This document shows, in pieces, positions 33,274 to 41,697 of a DNA stretch of 64,000 bases (within the stretch, counting starts at the first letter, position 1; each line of letters opens with the position of its first letter). The position numbers and the translations under genes were made by a program. The DNA is from RHKX01 sp963820055. Lineage in GTDB: Bacteria; Actinomycetota; Thermoleophilia; Solirubrobacterales; 70-9. The notes under the pieces are model-generated. The model did not search any database. It worked only from the letters and a program-made list of their open reading frames with translations, and had not been told where the DNA came from. The stretch is taken from contig CAWFYJ010000005.1 of the NCBI GenBank assembly GCA_963820055.1, positions 496,001 through 560,000 of the forward strand. Reading direction: 5' to 3'.

Positions 33274-34647
33274 TCAGCGGAAGAGCGAGCTTCCGATCCG
33301 GACAGTCGTGGCTCCCTCTTCGATCGCGACCCGCCAGTCCTGGCTCGTCCCCATCGAAAGCCGCTGGAGGCCGTGTTCGGCGGCAAGCTCGGCCAGCCGC
33401 GCGAAATGGGGCCGGGAATCCTCCGGGTCGTCTGTGAACGGCGGCATCGTCGAGAGGCCGACGACGCGGACCGGACAGCGCTCGATCGCGGCTCCGAGGT
33501 CAGCCGGGTCCACCCCGCCCTTGCCCTCCTCGTTCGCGACGTTCACCTGGATCAGGACCTCGGTGTCGTCGGTGCCGTGCTTGCCGAGCTCCTTCATGAC
33601 GCTCGACGAGTGCACCGAGTGGATGAGGCGAACGAGCGGCAGGACGTCGCGGACCTTGCGGCTCTGCAGGTTGCCGATGAAGTCCCACTCGAACTGCGGG
33701 CCCCAGCGGGCATGCTTGGCCTCGAGGTCGGCGAGGCGGTTCTCGCCGACGAGCGCGACTCCGGCCTCGGCGAGGGACCCCATCTCCTCGAGCGGGACGT
33801 ACTTGCATGCGACGAGGATCTCGGTGCCTGCCGGGACCGCCGCCCGCACCTCCTCGAGGTTGGCCGCCACCCGCGACGGATCGATGTTCGTGAACGGCTC
33901 GACCATCAGGCCGACCCCGCGGACGATGCCGGCCTGACGGCCGGTCTCGGGGCCGTCGCCGCGATGTGAGAAGAAAACGTCACGGTTGCAGCGCGTGCAG
34001 ATGCCGGAGTCCTCGACGACTGAGACTCCGGCGCGCTCGAGGAGCCGCCGTGCGACCTCTTTGAGGTCGAGCATCCGGCCGTCGGCGATCCCGGGCCCGA
34101 GCGGGGCGAACGCGGCGAGCACCTCGTCGCCGACCTCGTAGCAACAGGGCCCGATTCCCGGCCCGATCGCGGCCGCCTCGGCCTCGATCGCCGCAGCCCC
34201 GGTACCGACGATGCCGGCGGCGAGCCCGCGCCAGCCGCAGTGCAGCATCGCGAGGCCCTCTTCCCCTGCGAGGGCCACCGGGAGGCAGTCGGCGACGAAG
34301 ACGAGCGCCGCCGGTCCCGTCCGGGCGACGACGTGGCCGTCGACCTCGGGCGGGTCGGCCGTCGGCTCGGGCCAGAGCGACGGGTCCTGCGGCCCGGTGT
34401 GGCGTATGACCTCGCCGCCGTGGACCTGTCGCCCCATCACGACGTCGCCGGGATCGATGCCCAGCGCCGAGCAGAGCCGGCGGCGGTTCACGACGACCCG
34501 TTCCCGTTCGTCCCCGGTCAGGACTCCGAGGTTGAGCGTCGACCACGAGCCCTCGCTGACACCGCCGATCCGGGTCGAGAACGCCGCGACGGCGCCCGGC
34601 AGGTCGGCCTCGAGCCAGCGGATTCGATCTGACTCGCGCCAACGCAT
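33274..34647 (-). CDS. Fused PgeF (LACC1-like) and YggS (PLP-homeostasis) protein
   Basis: One uninterrupted frame of 457 aa with two domains that are usually separate proteins. Residues 1 to about 245 are a PgeF/DUF152 domain: GRQVHGGEVI, VADCLPVAL, LHCGWRGLAAGI and CNRDVFFSHRGDGPETGRQA, giving the Cys/His zinc site. Residues 248-457 are a YggS/PROSC domain: ANLEEVRAAVP, the PLP lysine Lys282 in LVACKYVPL, ENRLADLEAKH, DFIGNLQSRKVR and LSMGTSQDWRVAIEEGAT. No stop separates them; an internal ATG at 33906 could also start YggS alone. In Mycobacterium the two genes are neighbours (Rv2149c, Rv2148c) beside sepF. ATG 34647 begins the homology. Confidence 0.92.
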   Translation of the reverse strand: MRWRESDRIRWLEADLPGAVAAFSTRIGGVSEGSWSTLNLGVLTGDERERVVVNRRRLCSALGIDPGDVVMGRQVHGGEVIRHTGPQDPSLWPEPTADPPEVDGHVVARTGPAALVFVADCLPVALAGEEGLAMLHCGWRGLAAGIVGTGAAAIEAEAAAIGPGIGPCCYEVGDEVLAAFAPLGPGIADGRMLDLKEVARRLLERAGVSVVEDSGICTRCNRDVFFSHRGDGPETGRQAGIVRGVGLMVEPFTNIDPSRVAANLEEVRAAVPAGTEILVACKYVPLEEMGSLAEAGVALVGENRLADLEAKHARWGPQFEWDFIGNLQSRKVRDVLPLVRLIHSVHSSSVMKELGKHGTDDTEVLIQVNVANEEGKGGVDPADLGAAIERCPVRVVGLSTMPPFTDDPEDSRPHFARLAELAAEHGLQRLSMGTSQDWRVAIEEGATTVRIGSSLFR

Positions 34648-34670
34648 GCCTGGACGATCCCAGATCGCCG

Positions 34671-35792
34671 TCAGGTGGATTGGCGGGCGATCTCGAGAGC
34701 CGCGGCGAGCTCGGCCTCGCGGCCGCCCTCGAGCTCGCCGTCGAGCTTCCGCGCCAGTGCTCCCTCGAGCCCGGCGCCGACCGCCGGGCCGGCGTCGATC
34801 CCCGCCGCCAGCAGGTCGCCGCCGTCGATCTCGAGTCGGACGTCCCGCCACTCGCGTACGTAGCGATCGATCCAGGCGCCGCCGGCGGCCAGCGCGACGA
34901 GCAGCATCGCTTCGTCGACCCCTCGTGCGGCGGCGACCGCCGTGGACGGCAGCTGCGGATGAGCGGAGGCGAGGTCGCGGGCCGCCCCGAGGCCGGTAGC
35001 GCGGCCGGCGGCGATCAGCATCGCCCGGACCCCGGGATCGGGGTGTCCGCTCCACGGCGGCTCGATCCTGATCCGCCCGACCGCCTCGAGCAACGCAGTG
35101 TCGCCGTCGGGAAGCGCGAGGACGCCCCACTCGGCCAGCAGGCCGAATCCGGCGGCGGCGGACCGTTCGGCGGCGAGGCGGCGAAGCTCGGCGTCGCGAC
35201 GGTCGGCCGAGACCAGGCCGAGGTCGATGCCGGAGAGGAGGCGTCGCGTCTCGGGCTCGGGCACGAGGCCGAGACGCGAGCAGTAGCGAGCGGCCCTGAT
35301 CGCCCGGGTCGGGTCGTCGGCGAACGAGTTCGGATGAAGGACGCGAAGGACGCCCGCATCGAGGTCTTGGGCCCCGCCGAACGGGTCGAGGACGCGGTGC
35401 GGCGGCGCGATCGCGATCGCGATCGCGTTCACGGTGAAGTCGCGGCGGGCGAGATCGTCTTCGATCGGCGCCGGTGCGACGTCCGGCAGGGCTCCGGGCT
35501 GGGCGTAGGTCTCCGTCCTGGTCCGGGCGATATCGGCGTGGCGGCCGTCTTCGAGGGCGACGACAGCCGTCCCGAAGCGGTCGTGGCGCTTCGACGGCAG
35601 GCCGAGCTCGGCGAGCAGCGGCTCGACGTCGCCGTCGACCGCGATATCGATGTCGGCATCCGGTTTCGTACGACCAGCGACCGCCCGGGCGACGCCGCCG
35701 ACGATCCACGCGTCGGCGGCGGCCAGCACCTCGCCGACGCGGCCGAGGCGCAGCCGCGCGATGTGGTCGGCGAGGTCCCTGTCGAGTGCCAT
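34671..35792 (-). CDS. CCA-adding/poly(A) polymerase family nucleotidyltransferase
   Basis: Class II nucleotidyltransferase of 373 aa. The head domain has VGGVARAVAGRTKPDADIDI with the GG and DxD catalytic signature, then EDDLARRDFTVNAIAI and RAIRAARYCSRLG. The C-terminal half lacks an obvious HD domain and is Ala/Gly-rich. It may mature tRNA 3' ends, but a role on other RNA cannot be excluded. ATG 35792 is only about 10 nt from the divergent beta-propeller gene. Confidence 0.86.
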   Translation of the reverse strand: MALDRDLADHIARLRLGRVGEVLAAADAWIVGGVARAVAGRTKPDADIDIAVDGDVEPLLAELGLPSKRHDRFGTAVVALEDGRHADIARTRTETYAQPGALPDVAPAPIEDDLARRDFTVNAIAIAIAPPHRVLDPFGGAQDLDAGVLRVLHPNSFADDPTRAIRAARYCSRLGLVPEPETRRLLSGIDLGLVSADRRDAELRRLAAERSAAAGFGLLAEWGVLALPDGDTALLEAVGRIRIEPPWSGHPDPGVRAMLIAAGRATGLGAARDLASAHPQLPSTAVAAARGVDEAMLLVALAAGGAWIDRYVREWRDVRLEIDGGDLLAAGIDAGPAVGAGLEGALARKLDGELEGGREAELAAALEIARQST

Positions 35793-35803
35793 GCCTCCGT
35801 AGC

Positions 35804-37321
35804 ATGCTGCGTTCGCCAATGAACCGGATCCTGACCATCTGGCGCAACATGACGGGGGCCGAGCGTGCCGTCCTGCTCGCCGCGGCAATCGCTCTGACGA
35901 TCACCGTCGTCGCCGCCCCGTTCGCGCTGCTGAAGCGCCCCGAGGACGTGTCGAACCCCGATGCCGCCTTCGCGCGCAAGGAGGGCGCCGGCAAGGAGAA
36001 GAAGCCGGAGCCCAAGAAGGCGACGAACTGGCCCCGTTACGGGTACGACCTCGGCCGCAGCAAGTTCATCGACTCACCGTCGGTCCGCCCGCCGTTCCGG
36101 AAGGCCTGGAAGTACAAAGGCGACGAGCTGATCGAGTTTCCGCCGATCGTCGTCGACGGGCGCCTCTACTTCATCGACAACGACGGCGTCTACGTCGCCC
36201 TCGATGCCGAGACGGGCAAGGTGATCTGGAAGAAGCAGCTTGCCTCGCTGAACGCCTCTTCCCCCGCCTACTTCAAGGGCGTCCTCTACAGCGTCAGCCT
36301 CTCCCCCGGTCAGGCGCTGGCGGTTCGGGCCCGCGACGGCAAGGTCCTCTGGCGTAAGCCGCTCGGCGGCCGCGCCGAGTCCTCGCCGCTGGTCCTCTCC
36401 GGCCGGATGTACTTCGGCGACGAGGACGGTCAGCTGACGGCACTCGACATCGACGACGGCTCGACCGTCTGGTCGACGAGCCTCGGCGGGTCGGTCAAGG
36501 CCGCGCCGGCGTTCGCCGACGGCAATCTCTACGTCGGCGATTACGGCGGCAACATGAACGCCGTTCGCGCCAAGGACGGCAAGCTCGTCTGGCAGACCCC
36601 CGACCTCGGGCTCGGCATCGCCGGCTCCGGGCGGATCTACTCGACCGCCGCGGTCGCCTTCGGGCGCGTCTACGCGGGCGACGTCGACAACCGCGTCTAC
36701 AGCTACGACGCCGACACCGGCGAGATCGCCTGGTCATTCTCGGCCGGCGACTACGTCTACTCCGGCATCGCCGCCGCCGACACGAAGGGCACCGGCCCGA
36801 CCGTCTACTTCGGCTCCCACGACCGCAACGTTTACGCCGTCGACGCGAAGACGGGCAAGGAGAAGTGGTCGGAGCCCGCCGGCGGGCAGATCAGCGGGCC
36901 CGCGACAGTCGTCGGCGATGTCGTCTACGTCTCGACCTTCAGCGGCAACTCGACGATCGGCCTCGACCTCGGTACCGGTCGCCGCGTCTTCAGCTATGAC
37001 GACGGCGAGTACGGACCCGTCGTCTCCGACGGGCGCACCCTCTACCTGACCGGCGGCGCCACCGTCGTCGCTTTCGATCCGATCAATGTCGGCGGCTACA
37101 AGTACAAGACGAAGAAAGGCCAGAAGGGCATCGTCCCGCCCGACCAGCAGCGCAAGGCGCGGAAGTTCGCCCGCAAGCGGGCGCAGAAGAAGCAGGCGAA
37201 GCAGGGCAAGGGCGACGCACAGTCTCCGGCGCCCGGCGGCGATGGGAACGCGGCCGGGGGCCAGAGCCAGGCCGACGGGCAGGGATCGAGCGGAGACCAG
37301 ACGGCGCCGACCGGCGGCTAG
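35804..37321 (+). CDS. Membrane-anchored PQQ-type beta-propeller protein
   Basis: Protein of 505 aa. A single hydrophobic segment near residues 22-43 anchors it with the bulk outside. The body is a run of seven or so PQQ/outer-membrane-assembly-type blades (YFIDNDGVYVALDAETGKVI, MYFGDEDGQLTALDIDDGST, VYFGSHDRNVYAVDAKTGKE). The tail (last ~80 residues) is Lys/Arg-rich, then Gln/Gly/Ser-rich. No PQQ-dependent dehydrogenase active site is recognised, so it is probably a scaffold or binding protein. ATG 35819 is an alternative start; neither has a clear ribosome site. Confidence 0.82.
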   Translation: MLRSPMNRILTIWRNMTGAERAVLLAAAIALTITVVAAPFALLKRPEDVSNPDAAFARKEGAGKEKKPEPKKATNWPRYGYDLGRSKFIDSPSVRPPFRKAWKYKGDELIEFPPIVVDGRLYFIDNDGVYVALDAETGKVIWKKQLASLNASSPAYFKGVLYSVSLSPGQALAVRARDGKVLWRKPLGGRAESSPLVLSGRMYFGDEDGQLTALDIDDGSTVWSTSLGGSVKAAPAFADGNLYVGDYGGNMNAVRAKDGKLVWQTPDLGLGIAGSGRIYSTAAVAFGRVYAGDVDNRVYSYDADTGEIAWSFSAGDYVYSGIAAADTKGTGPTVYFGSHDRNVYAVDAKTGKEKWSEPAGGQISGPATVVGDVVYVSTFSGNSTIGLDLGTGRRVFSYDDGEYGPVVSDGRTLYLTGGATVVAFDPINVGGYKYKTKKGQKGIVPPDQQRKARKFARKRAQKKQAKQGKGDAQSPAPGGDGNAAGGQSQADGQGSSGDQTAPTGG

Positions 37322-37327
37322 CGCGAC

Positions 37328-38092
37328 CTACCTGACGTCGATTCCCGCCTCGCGCATCGCCCGCTTCGCCTCGGCGATCGAATAGGTGCCGTAGTGGAAG
37401 ATCGAGGCAGCGAGGACGGCGTCGGCGTCGCCCTCGAGGATCCCCTCGGCGAGGTGGTCGAGGGTCCCGACGCCGCCGGAGGCGATCACCGGGATCGGCA
37501 CGGCGGCGGCGACTGAGCGGGTGAGCTCGAGGTCGTAGCCGTCCTCGGTGCCGTCGCGGTCCATGCTGGTCAGCATCAGCTCGCCGGCGCCGCGCTCGGC
37601 CGCCTCGGCGGCCCAGGAGACGGCGTCGCGGCCCTCGACCCGACGGCGGCCACCGGCGACGTAGACGTCCCAGGCGGGACCGGGACCGGGGACCGAACGA
37701 GCATCGATGGCGACGACGACGCATTGGGAGCCGAAGACCTCGGCGAGCTCGCCGATCAGCTCCGGCCGGGCGAGTGCTGCGGAGTTGACGCCGACCTTGT
37801 CGGCGCCGGCGTCGAGGACCGCCTGGGCGTCGGCGACGGAACGGATGCCGCCGCCGATCGTGAACGGGATGAAGACCTCGTCGGCGGTCCGCCGAGCGAG
37901 CTGGACGATCGTGTCGCGGTCCTCATGTGAAGCGGTGATGTCGAGGAAGACGAGCTCGTCGGCGCCTTCGGCGTCATAGCGGGCGGCGAGCTCGACGGGA
38001 TCGCCCGCGTCGCGGATGTCGACGAAGTTCGTGCCCTTGACGACGCGGCCGTCGGCGACGTCGAGACAGGGGATCAGGCGCTTGAGCGGCAC
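37328..38092 (-). CDS. hisF: Imidazole glycerol phosphate synthase cyclase subunit
   Basis: Forms imidazole glycerol phosphate and AICAR with HisH; 254 aa TIM barrel. The catalytic Asp is in RLIPCLDVADGRVVKG; FTIGGGIRSVADA, VVVAIDARS and IASGGVGTLDHLAEG follow. GTG 38092 starts after a small unknown gene that separates it from hisA. Last gene of the his group. Confidence 0.96.
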   Translation of the reverse strand: MPLKRLIPCLDVADGRVVKGTNFVDIRDAGDPVELAARYDAEGADELVFLDITASHEDRDTIVQLARRTADEVFIPFTIGGGIRSVADAQAVLDAGADKVGVNSAALARPELIGELAEVFGSQCVVVAIDARSVPGPGPAWDVYVAGGRRRVEGRDAVSWAAEAAERGAGELMLTSMDRDGTEDGYDLELTRSVAAAVPIPVIASGGVGTLDHLAEGILEGDADAVLAASIFHYGTYSIAEAKRAMREAGIDVR

Positions 38093-38129
38093 GGCGCGGA
38101 GCGTACGGGCAGCCGTGCGCCGGTGCCCG

Positions 38130-38414
38130 TCAGCGCTTGCGGACGCCGGGCACCGAGCTCGACGCTGCGCTCTTGGCGAACGCGCCAGGCTCGAGCTTGG
38201 TGACGAGCTCCTTGATTCGGCTGCGCTCCCGCGAGCTCAGGTTGCCGGGCTTGCCCTTCGACTTCACGAGCAGGTCGCGGAGCTCGCCGACCTCGCCCGG
38301 GCCGAGCTTGTCGAGGTGCCGCTTGGCGATCAGCGCGACCTCGGCGATGACCATGATCCGGCCCCAGAGGCTCCATTTGCCGGCTCCCCGGCTGACGGTG
38401 CTGACCAGTCCCAT
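38130..38414 (-). CDS. Small hypothetical protein between hisA and hisF
   Basis: Protein of 94 aa I do not recognise. An N-terminal hydrophobic/amphipathic stretch (GRIMVIAEVALIAKRHLDKL) is followed by a basic helical part (KSKGKPGNLSSRERSRIKEL). ATG 38414 directly abuts the hisA stop, so it is in the operon. Possible membrane association is inferred from the first 35 residues. Confidence 0.65.
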   Translation of the reverse strand: MGLVSTVSRGAGKWSLWGRIMVIAEVALIAKRHLDKLGPGEVGELRDLLVKSKGKPGNLSSRERSRIKELVTKLEPGAFAKSAASSSVPGVRKR

Positions 38415-39173
38415 TCAGTCCTCTCTCTCTTCGTCGTTGCCGGCGAGGACGCCGAGCGCCTCCGCCACGGTGAATCTCCGTTCGTAGAGGGCTCTGCCCA
38501 CGATCACACCGGTCAAAGCCACGCCTCCGAAGTCGCGGAGCCGCGCCAGGTCGCCGAGCGAACCGACGCCGCCCGAGTAGATCAACTCCGAGCCGACCGC
38601 CTCGCAGGCGTCGACGATGCCGCCGAGCCGGTCGAGCCCGGGACCCTCGAGGGTCCCGTCGACCTCGACCGGCGTGTAGACGAAGCGACGGATCCCGCGC
38701 GATCCGAGGTCGGTGACAGCATCCTCGACGGCGGTGCCGGTGGCCTGCTCCCAGCCCTCGACGGCGACCCGCCCGCCGCGGGCGTCGACGGACGCGACGA
38801 TCCGGTCGCCGTGAGCCTCGGCGAGCGTCCCGAGGAGCTCCGGGTCGCGCTGCGCCGAGGTGCCGAGGACCGCGCGGGCAGCACCGGCGGCGAAGGCCGC
38901 CTCGACGCTCGCCCGGTCGCGAAGGCCGCCGCCCACCTGGACCGGAACCGCGACGGCGGCGGCGATCCGCTCGACGACACCGAGGTTCGCCGGGGCTCCG
39001 GCCCGGGCGCCGTCGAGGTCGACGACGTGGACGATGGCCGAGCCGCCCTCGACCCAGCGGAGCGCCGCGTCGGCGGGATCGGCGTCGTAGCCGGTCTCGC
39101 GGTCGTAGTCGCCCTGGAGAAGCCGGACGGCGCGGCCGCCGCGGATGTCGATCGCGGGATAGAGGGTCAGCAT
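38415..39173 (-). CDS. hisA: ProFAR isomerase
   Basis: Fourth-step isomerase of histidine synthesis, 252 aa. The catalytic Asp is in LYPAIDIRGGRAVRLLQGDY; VQVGGGLRDRASVE and YSGGVGSLGDL are the half-barrel phosphate sites. In many actinobacteria this enzyme is PriA, also serving tryptophan synthesis; which form this is cannot be told from sequence alone. Confidence 0.94.
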   Translation of the reverse strand: MLTLYPAIDIRGGRAVRLLQGDYDRETGYDADPADAALRWVEGGSAIVHVVDLDGARAGAPANLGVVERIAAAVAVPVQVGGGLRDRASVEAAFAAGAARAVLGTSAQRDPELLGTLAEAHGDRIVASVDARGGRVAVEGWEQATGTAVEDAVTDLGSRGIRRFVYTPVEVDGTLEGPGLDRLGGIVDACEAVGSELIYSGGVGSLGDLARLRDFGGVALTGVIVGRALYERRFTVAEALGVLAGNDEERED

Positions 39174-39181
39174 GCGGCGCC

Positions 39182-39838
39182 TCAGCCCGGACCGGCGGCG
39201 GTCGGGATGCCGCGACCGGTGACGGTGGCGGCGAAGTTCCGCAGCATCCGCAGGCCCGCCGCGCTCGACTTCTCGGGGTGAAACTGGGTCCCGAAGACGT
39301 TGTTCCGCCCGACGACGGCGGCGAAGCGCTCGCCGTAGGAGGCCGATGCGATCAGCTCATCGCCGGCGGGGTGCGCGGCGAAGGAGTGGACGAAGTAGAA
39401 GGGCTCGCCCTCGGCGATGCCGTCGAGCAGCGGCGATGCGGCCTCTGCGTGGAGGTGCGCCCAGCCGATGTGCGGAAGCTTCAGGCCGGGCGCCCGAAGC
39501 GGTTCGACCGTCCCCTCGAGGAGCCCCAGCCCGCGAGCGCCGTCGTGCTCGGCGGAACTCTCGAAGAGAAGTTGCATTCCCAGGCAGATACCGAGCAGCG
39601 GTACGCCTGCGGCAACCCGCTCGGCGATCGGCGCGGCGATGCCGCGGCGCTCGATCTCCCGCATCGCCTCGGGGAAGGCGCCGACTCCGGGCAGGACGAG
39701 GGCAGCGGCAGCGCCGATCTCGCCGGGATCGGAGCTGACGACGGCGGACGCCCCGACGTGCTCGAACGCCTTCGCGACCGAGCGCAGGTTGCCCATGCCG
39801 TAGTCGGCGATCGTCAGCTCTGCCCGAGGCGTCTCCAC
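39182..39838 (-). CDS. hisH: Imidazole glycerol phosphate synthase glutaminase subunit
   Basis: Supplies ammonia to HisF; 218 aa class I glutamine amidotransferase. The nucleophile Cys is in PLLGICLGMQLLFESS and the His-Glu pair in FGTQFHPEKSS; IADYGMGNLRSV marks the N-terminus. GTG 39838. hisA follows after 8 nt. Confidence 0.96.
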   Translation of the reverse strand: METPRAELTIADYGMGNLRSVAKAFEHVGASAVVSSDPGEIGAAAALVLPGVGAFPEAMREIERRGIAAPIAERVAAGVPLLGICLGMQLLFESSAEHDGARGLGLLEGTVEPLRAPGLKLPHIGWAHLHAEAASPLLDGIAEGEPFYFVHSFAAHPAGDELIASASYGERFAAVVGRNNVFGTQFHPEKSSAAGLRMLRNFAATVTGRGIPTAAGPG

Positions 39839-39876
39839 GTGCCGATCTTATGGGCCCTCAGCCCGGCGTCAGTGGC

Positions 39877-41013
39877 TCATCGGTTGGTGCGAATGACCTT
39901 CTTGACGGCCTTCAGCGCCGGCTTCGGCTTTGACTTCTTCGTCACGAGGCCCGCCCACGGGCACCAGTTGCAGGCCAGCTGGCCGGCCGGAAAGTCCCGC
40001 CACGCGTAGACGAACGCCCCGAGCACGTTCCAGCTGTTGCGCTTCTTCGTCAGCAGCTTCAGTCCGTCGCGGAGCCGCTTCGCCTGTCCCTGCTTGCCGA
40101 CGACCGACTCGCTGCGGGCAGGTCCCTTCGAGGCCCAGCCGAGTTCGCCGACGACGAGGCCGACGTTCCCGTCCCCAGCCCGCTTCGAAACAGATCGCAA
40201 GTCGCCGATCTGCTGCTTGACGTCACTGACGCCGGAGCCGTAGGGGTGAGCGTTGATCGCATCGAAGTGCTTCTCGATGCCCTTCACCTTGTAGAGCTTC
40301 GCCAGGAACTTGGCACTCTTCATCGACTTCGGGTCGCGCGGGAAGCCGTACATGCCCCCGAGCACGATCTTCGCCTTCGGGTCGACCTTCGAGATCCCCT
40401 TGTCGAAGTTCTCGACGACCTTTCCATAGGCCCGGGGGTCCGGCTTCGGCAGCCAGTTGTTCTTCGAGTTCTGCTCGTTCCAGGCGATCCAGGTCTTGAC
40501 CGGCAGGTGGTCGATCTGGGGGACCGCGTCGAAGTAGTCGCCGTTCGGGCTGTAGCGGCGTGCGAGCGCCTCCGAGAACTTCCGCCACGCCTTCAGGTCC
40601 GCCTTGTCGGTCGGACCGTAGAGGCCCTTGTCGCTGGCCTTGTGGACGAACCGCGGGGTTCCGTAGACGATCAGGGTCGGCCGCATGCCGTTCTGCGCCG
40701 CGCTGAAGACGCCCTGATCGGGCTGGCTCCAGTCGTAGCCGTCCTTGCGGGTGTGCTGGACGGCCGCCCAGTTGACGGGGACGCGGTAGGTCCCGAATCC
40801 GGCCTTGCCCATTCCCTTGAAGTCCTTGCTCGTCGGGCCCTCGGCGAAGATGCCGAAGAAGTCACTTGGGGCATTCGCCGCCTTCGGCGCCTTGGCGGCG
40901 GCGGGCTGGGCCGCGATCGCCGCGATCGCCAGCAGCAGGGCCATCGCCACGGCCCCCGCCCAGCGGCTGCGAGTGGTGCGGCGTGCGTCGGTGTCTTCGC
41001 TCGGTGCGCTCAT
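39877..41013 (-). CDS. Secreted glycoside-hydrolase-like (TIM barrel) protein
   Basis: Predicted exported protein of 378 aa. A twin-Arg-containing n-region (RRTTRSRW), a hydrophobic core and a likely AAA-type cleavage site make up the signal. The body looks like a retaining clan GH-A glycosidase: WIAWNEQNSKNNW has the acid/base Glu after Asn, and VVGELGWASKG the likely nucleophile Glu. Lys-rich segments and the final basic tail are unusual. The substrate is unknown. It lies between hisB and hisH on the same strand, splitting the his genes. Confidence 0.75.
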   Translation of the reverse strand: MSAPSEDTDARRTTRSRWAGAVAMALLLAIAAIAAQPAAAKAPKAANAPSDFFGIFAEGPTSKDFKGMGKAGFGTYRVPVNWAAVQHTRKDGYDWSQPDQGVFSAAQNGMRPTLIVYGTPRFVHKASDKGLYGPTDKADLKAWRKFSEALARRYSPNGDYFDAVPQIDHLPVKTWIAWNEQNSKNNWLPKPDPRAYGKVVENFDKGISKVDPKAKIVLGGMYGFPRDPKSMKSAKFLAKLYKVKGIEKHFDAINAHPYGSGVSDVKQQIGDLRSVSKRAGDGNVGLVVGELGWASKGPARSESVVGKQGQAKRLRDGLKLLTKKRNSWNVLGAFVYAWRDFPAGQLACNWCPWAGLVTKKSKPKPALKAVKKVIRTNR

Positions 41014-41088
41014 GTACTCAGGTTAAGCACATCGGAGCGACCGAAGTTGCGGCCGCGGCACCCCGCAGCCGAGCCCCGGAAACCCGCT

Positions 41089-41691
41089 TCAGGAACTGAG
41101 TGTGCCCTTGGTGGACGGGATCCCGGCCTGGCCGGGGTCGATCGCCACGGCGATCCGCAGGGCCCTTGCGAAGGCCTTGAAGCAGGCCTCGATCATGTGA
41201 TGTGCATTGGCGCCGTAGGGATTCGTGAGGTGCAGCGTCAGCTTCGCGTTGGACGCGACGGCACGAAAGAACTCCTCGGTCAGTTCGGCCTCGTAGCCGG
41301 CGATCGTCACCGGTGGGAGGTCGGATTCGAAATGGCAGAAGGGGCGGCCGGAGATGTCGATCGAACAACGAGCCAGCGACTCGTCCATCGGCAGCTCGAC
41401 GTGCGCGTAACGGGTGATGCCGGAGCGGTCGCCGAGCGCCTCGTCGAGCGCCTGCCCGAAGACGATCCCGACGTCCTCGACCGTGTGGTGAGAGCCCGTC
41501 TCGAGGTCGCCTTCGGCCCGTACCTCAAGGCCGAACCGGCCGTGACGACCGACGAGGTCGAGCATGTGATCGAGGAAGCCCACGCCCGTGGCGGCGCTCA
41601 CGTCACCGCCGTCGAGGTCGAGCGAGAGCTCGATGTCGGTTTCGTTCGTGTTGCGCCGGATCGTGGCAGCGCGAGTTGCCGGAGAGGCCAT
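41089..41691 (-). CDS. hisB: Imidazoleglycerol-phosphate dehydratase
   Basis: Single-function dehydratase of histidine synthesis, 200 aa. Its manganese-site motifs GSHHTVEDVGI and NAHHMIEACFKAFARAL, together with GFLDHMLDLVGRHGRF, are all present. ATG 41691 lies 6 nt after the hisD stop. Confidence 0.96.
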   Translation of the reverse strand: MASPATRAATIRRNTNETDIELSLDLDGGDVSAATGVGFLDHMLDLVGRHGRFGLEVRAEGDLETGSHHTVEDVGIVFGQALDEALGDRSGITRYAHVELPMDESLARCSIDISGRPFCHFESDLPPVTIAGYEAELTEEFFRAVASNAKLTLHLTNPYGANAHHMIEACFKAFARALRIAVAIDPGQAGIPSTKGTLSS

Positions 41692-41697
41692 TGCTCG

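Noticed and set aside
34648..36015. Long N-terminal extension of the PgeF-YggS frame
   Set aside because: The frame stays open upstream by GC-rich chance, is Arg/Pro-rich, and overlaps the clearly coding nucleotidyltransferase gene.
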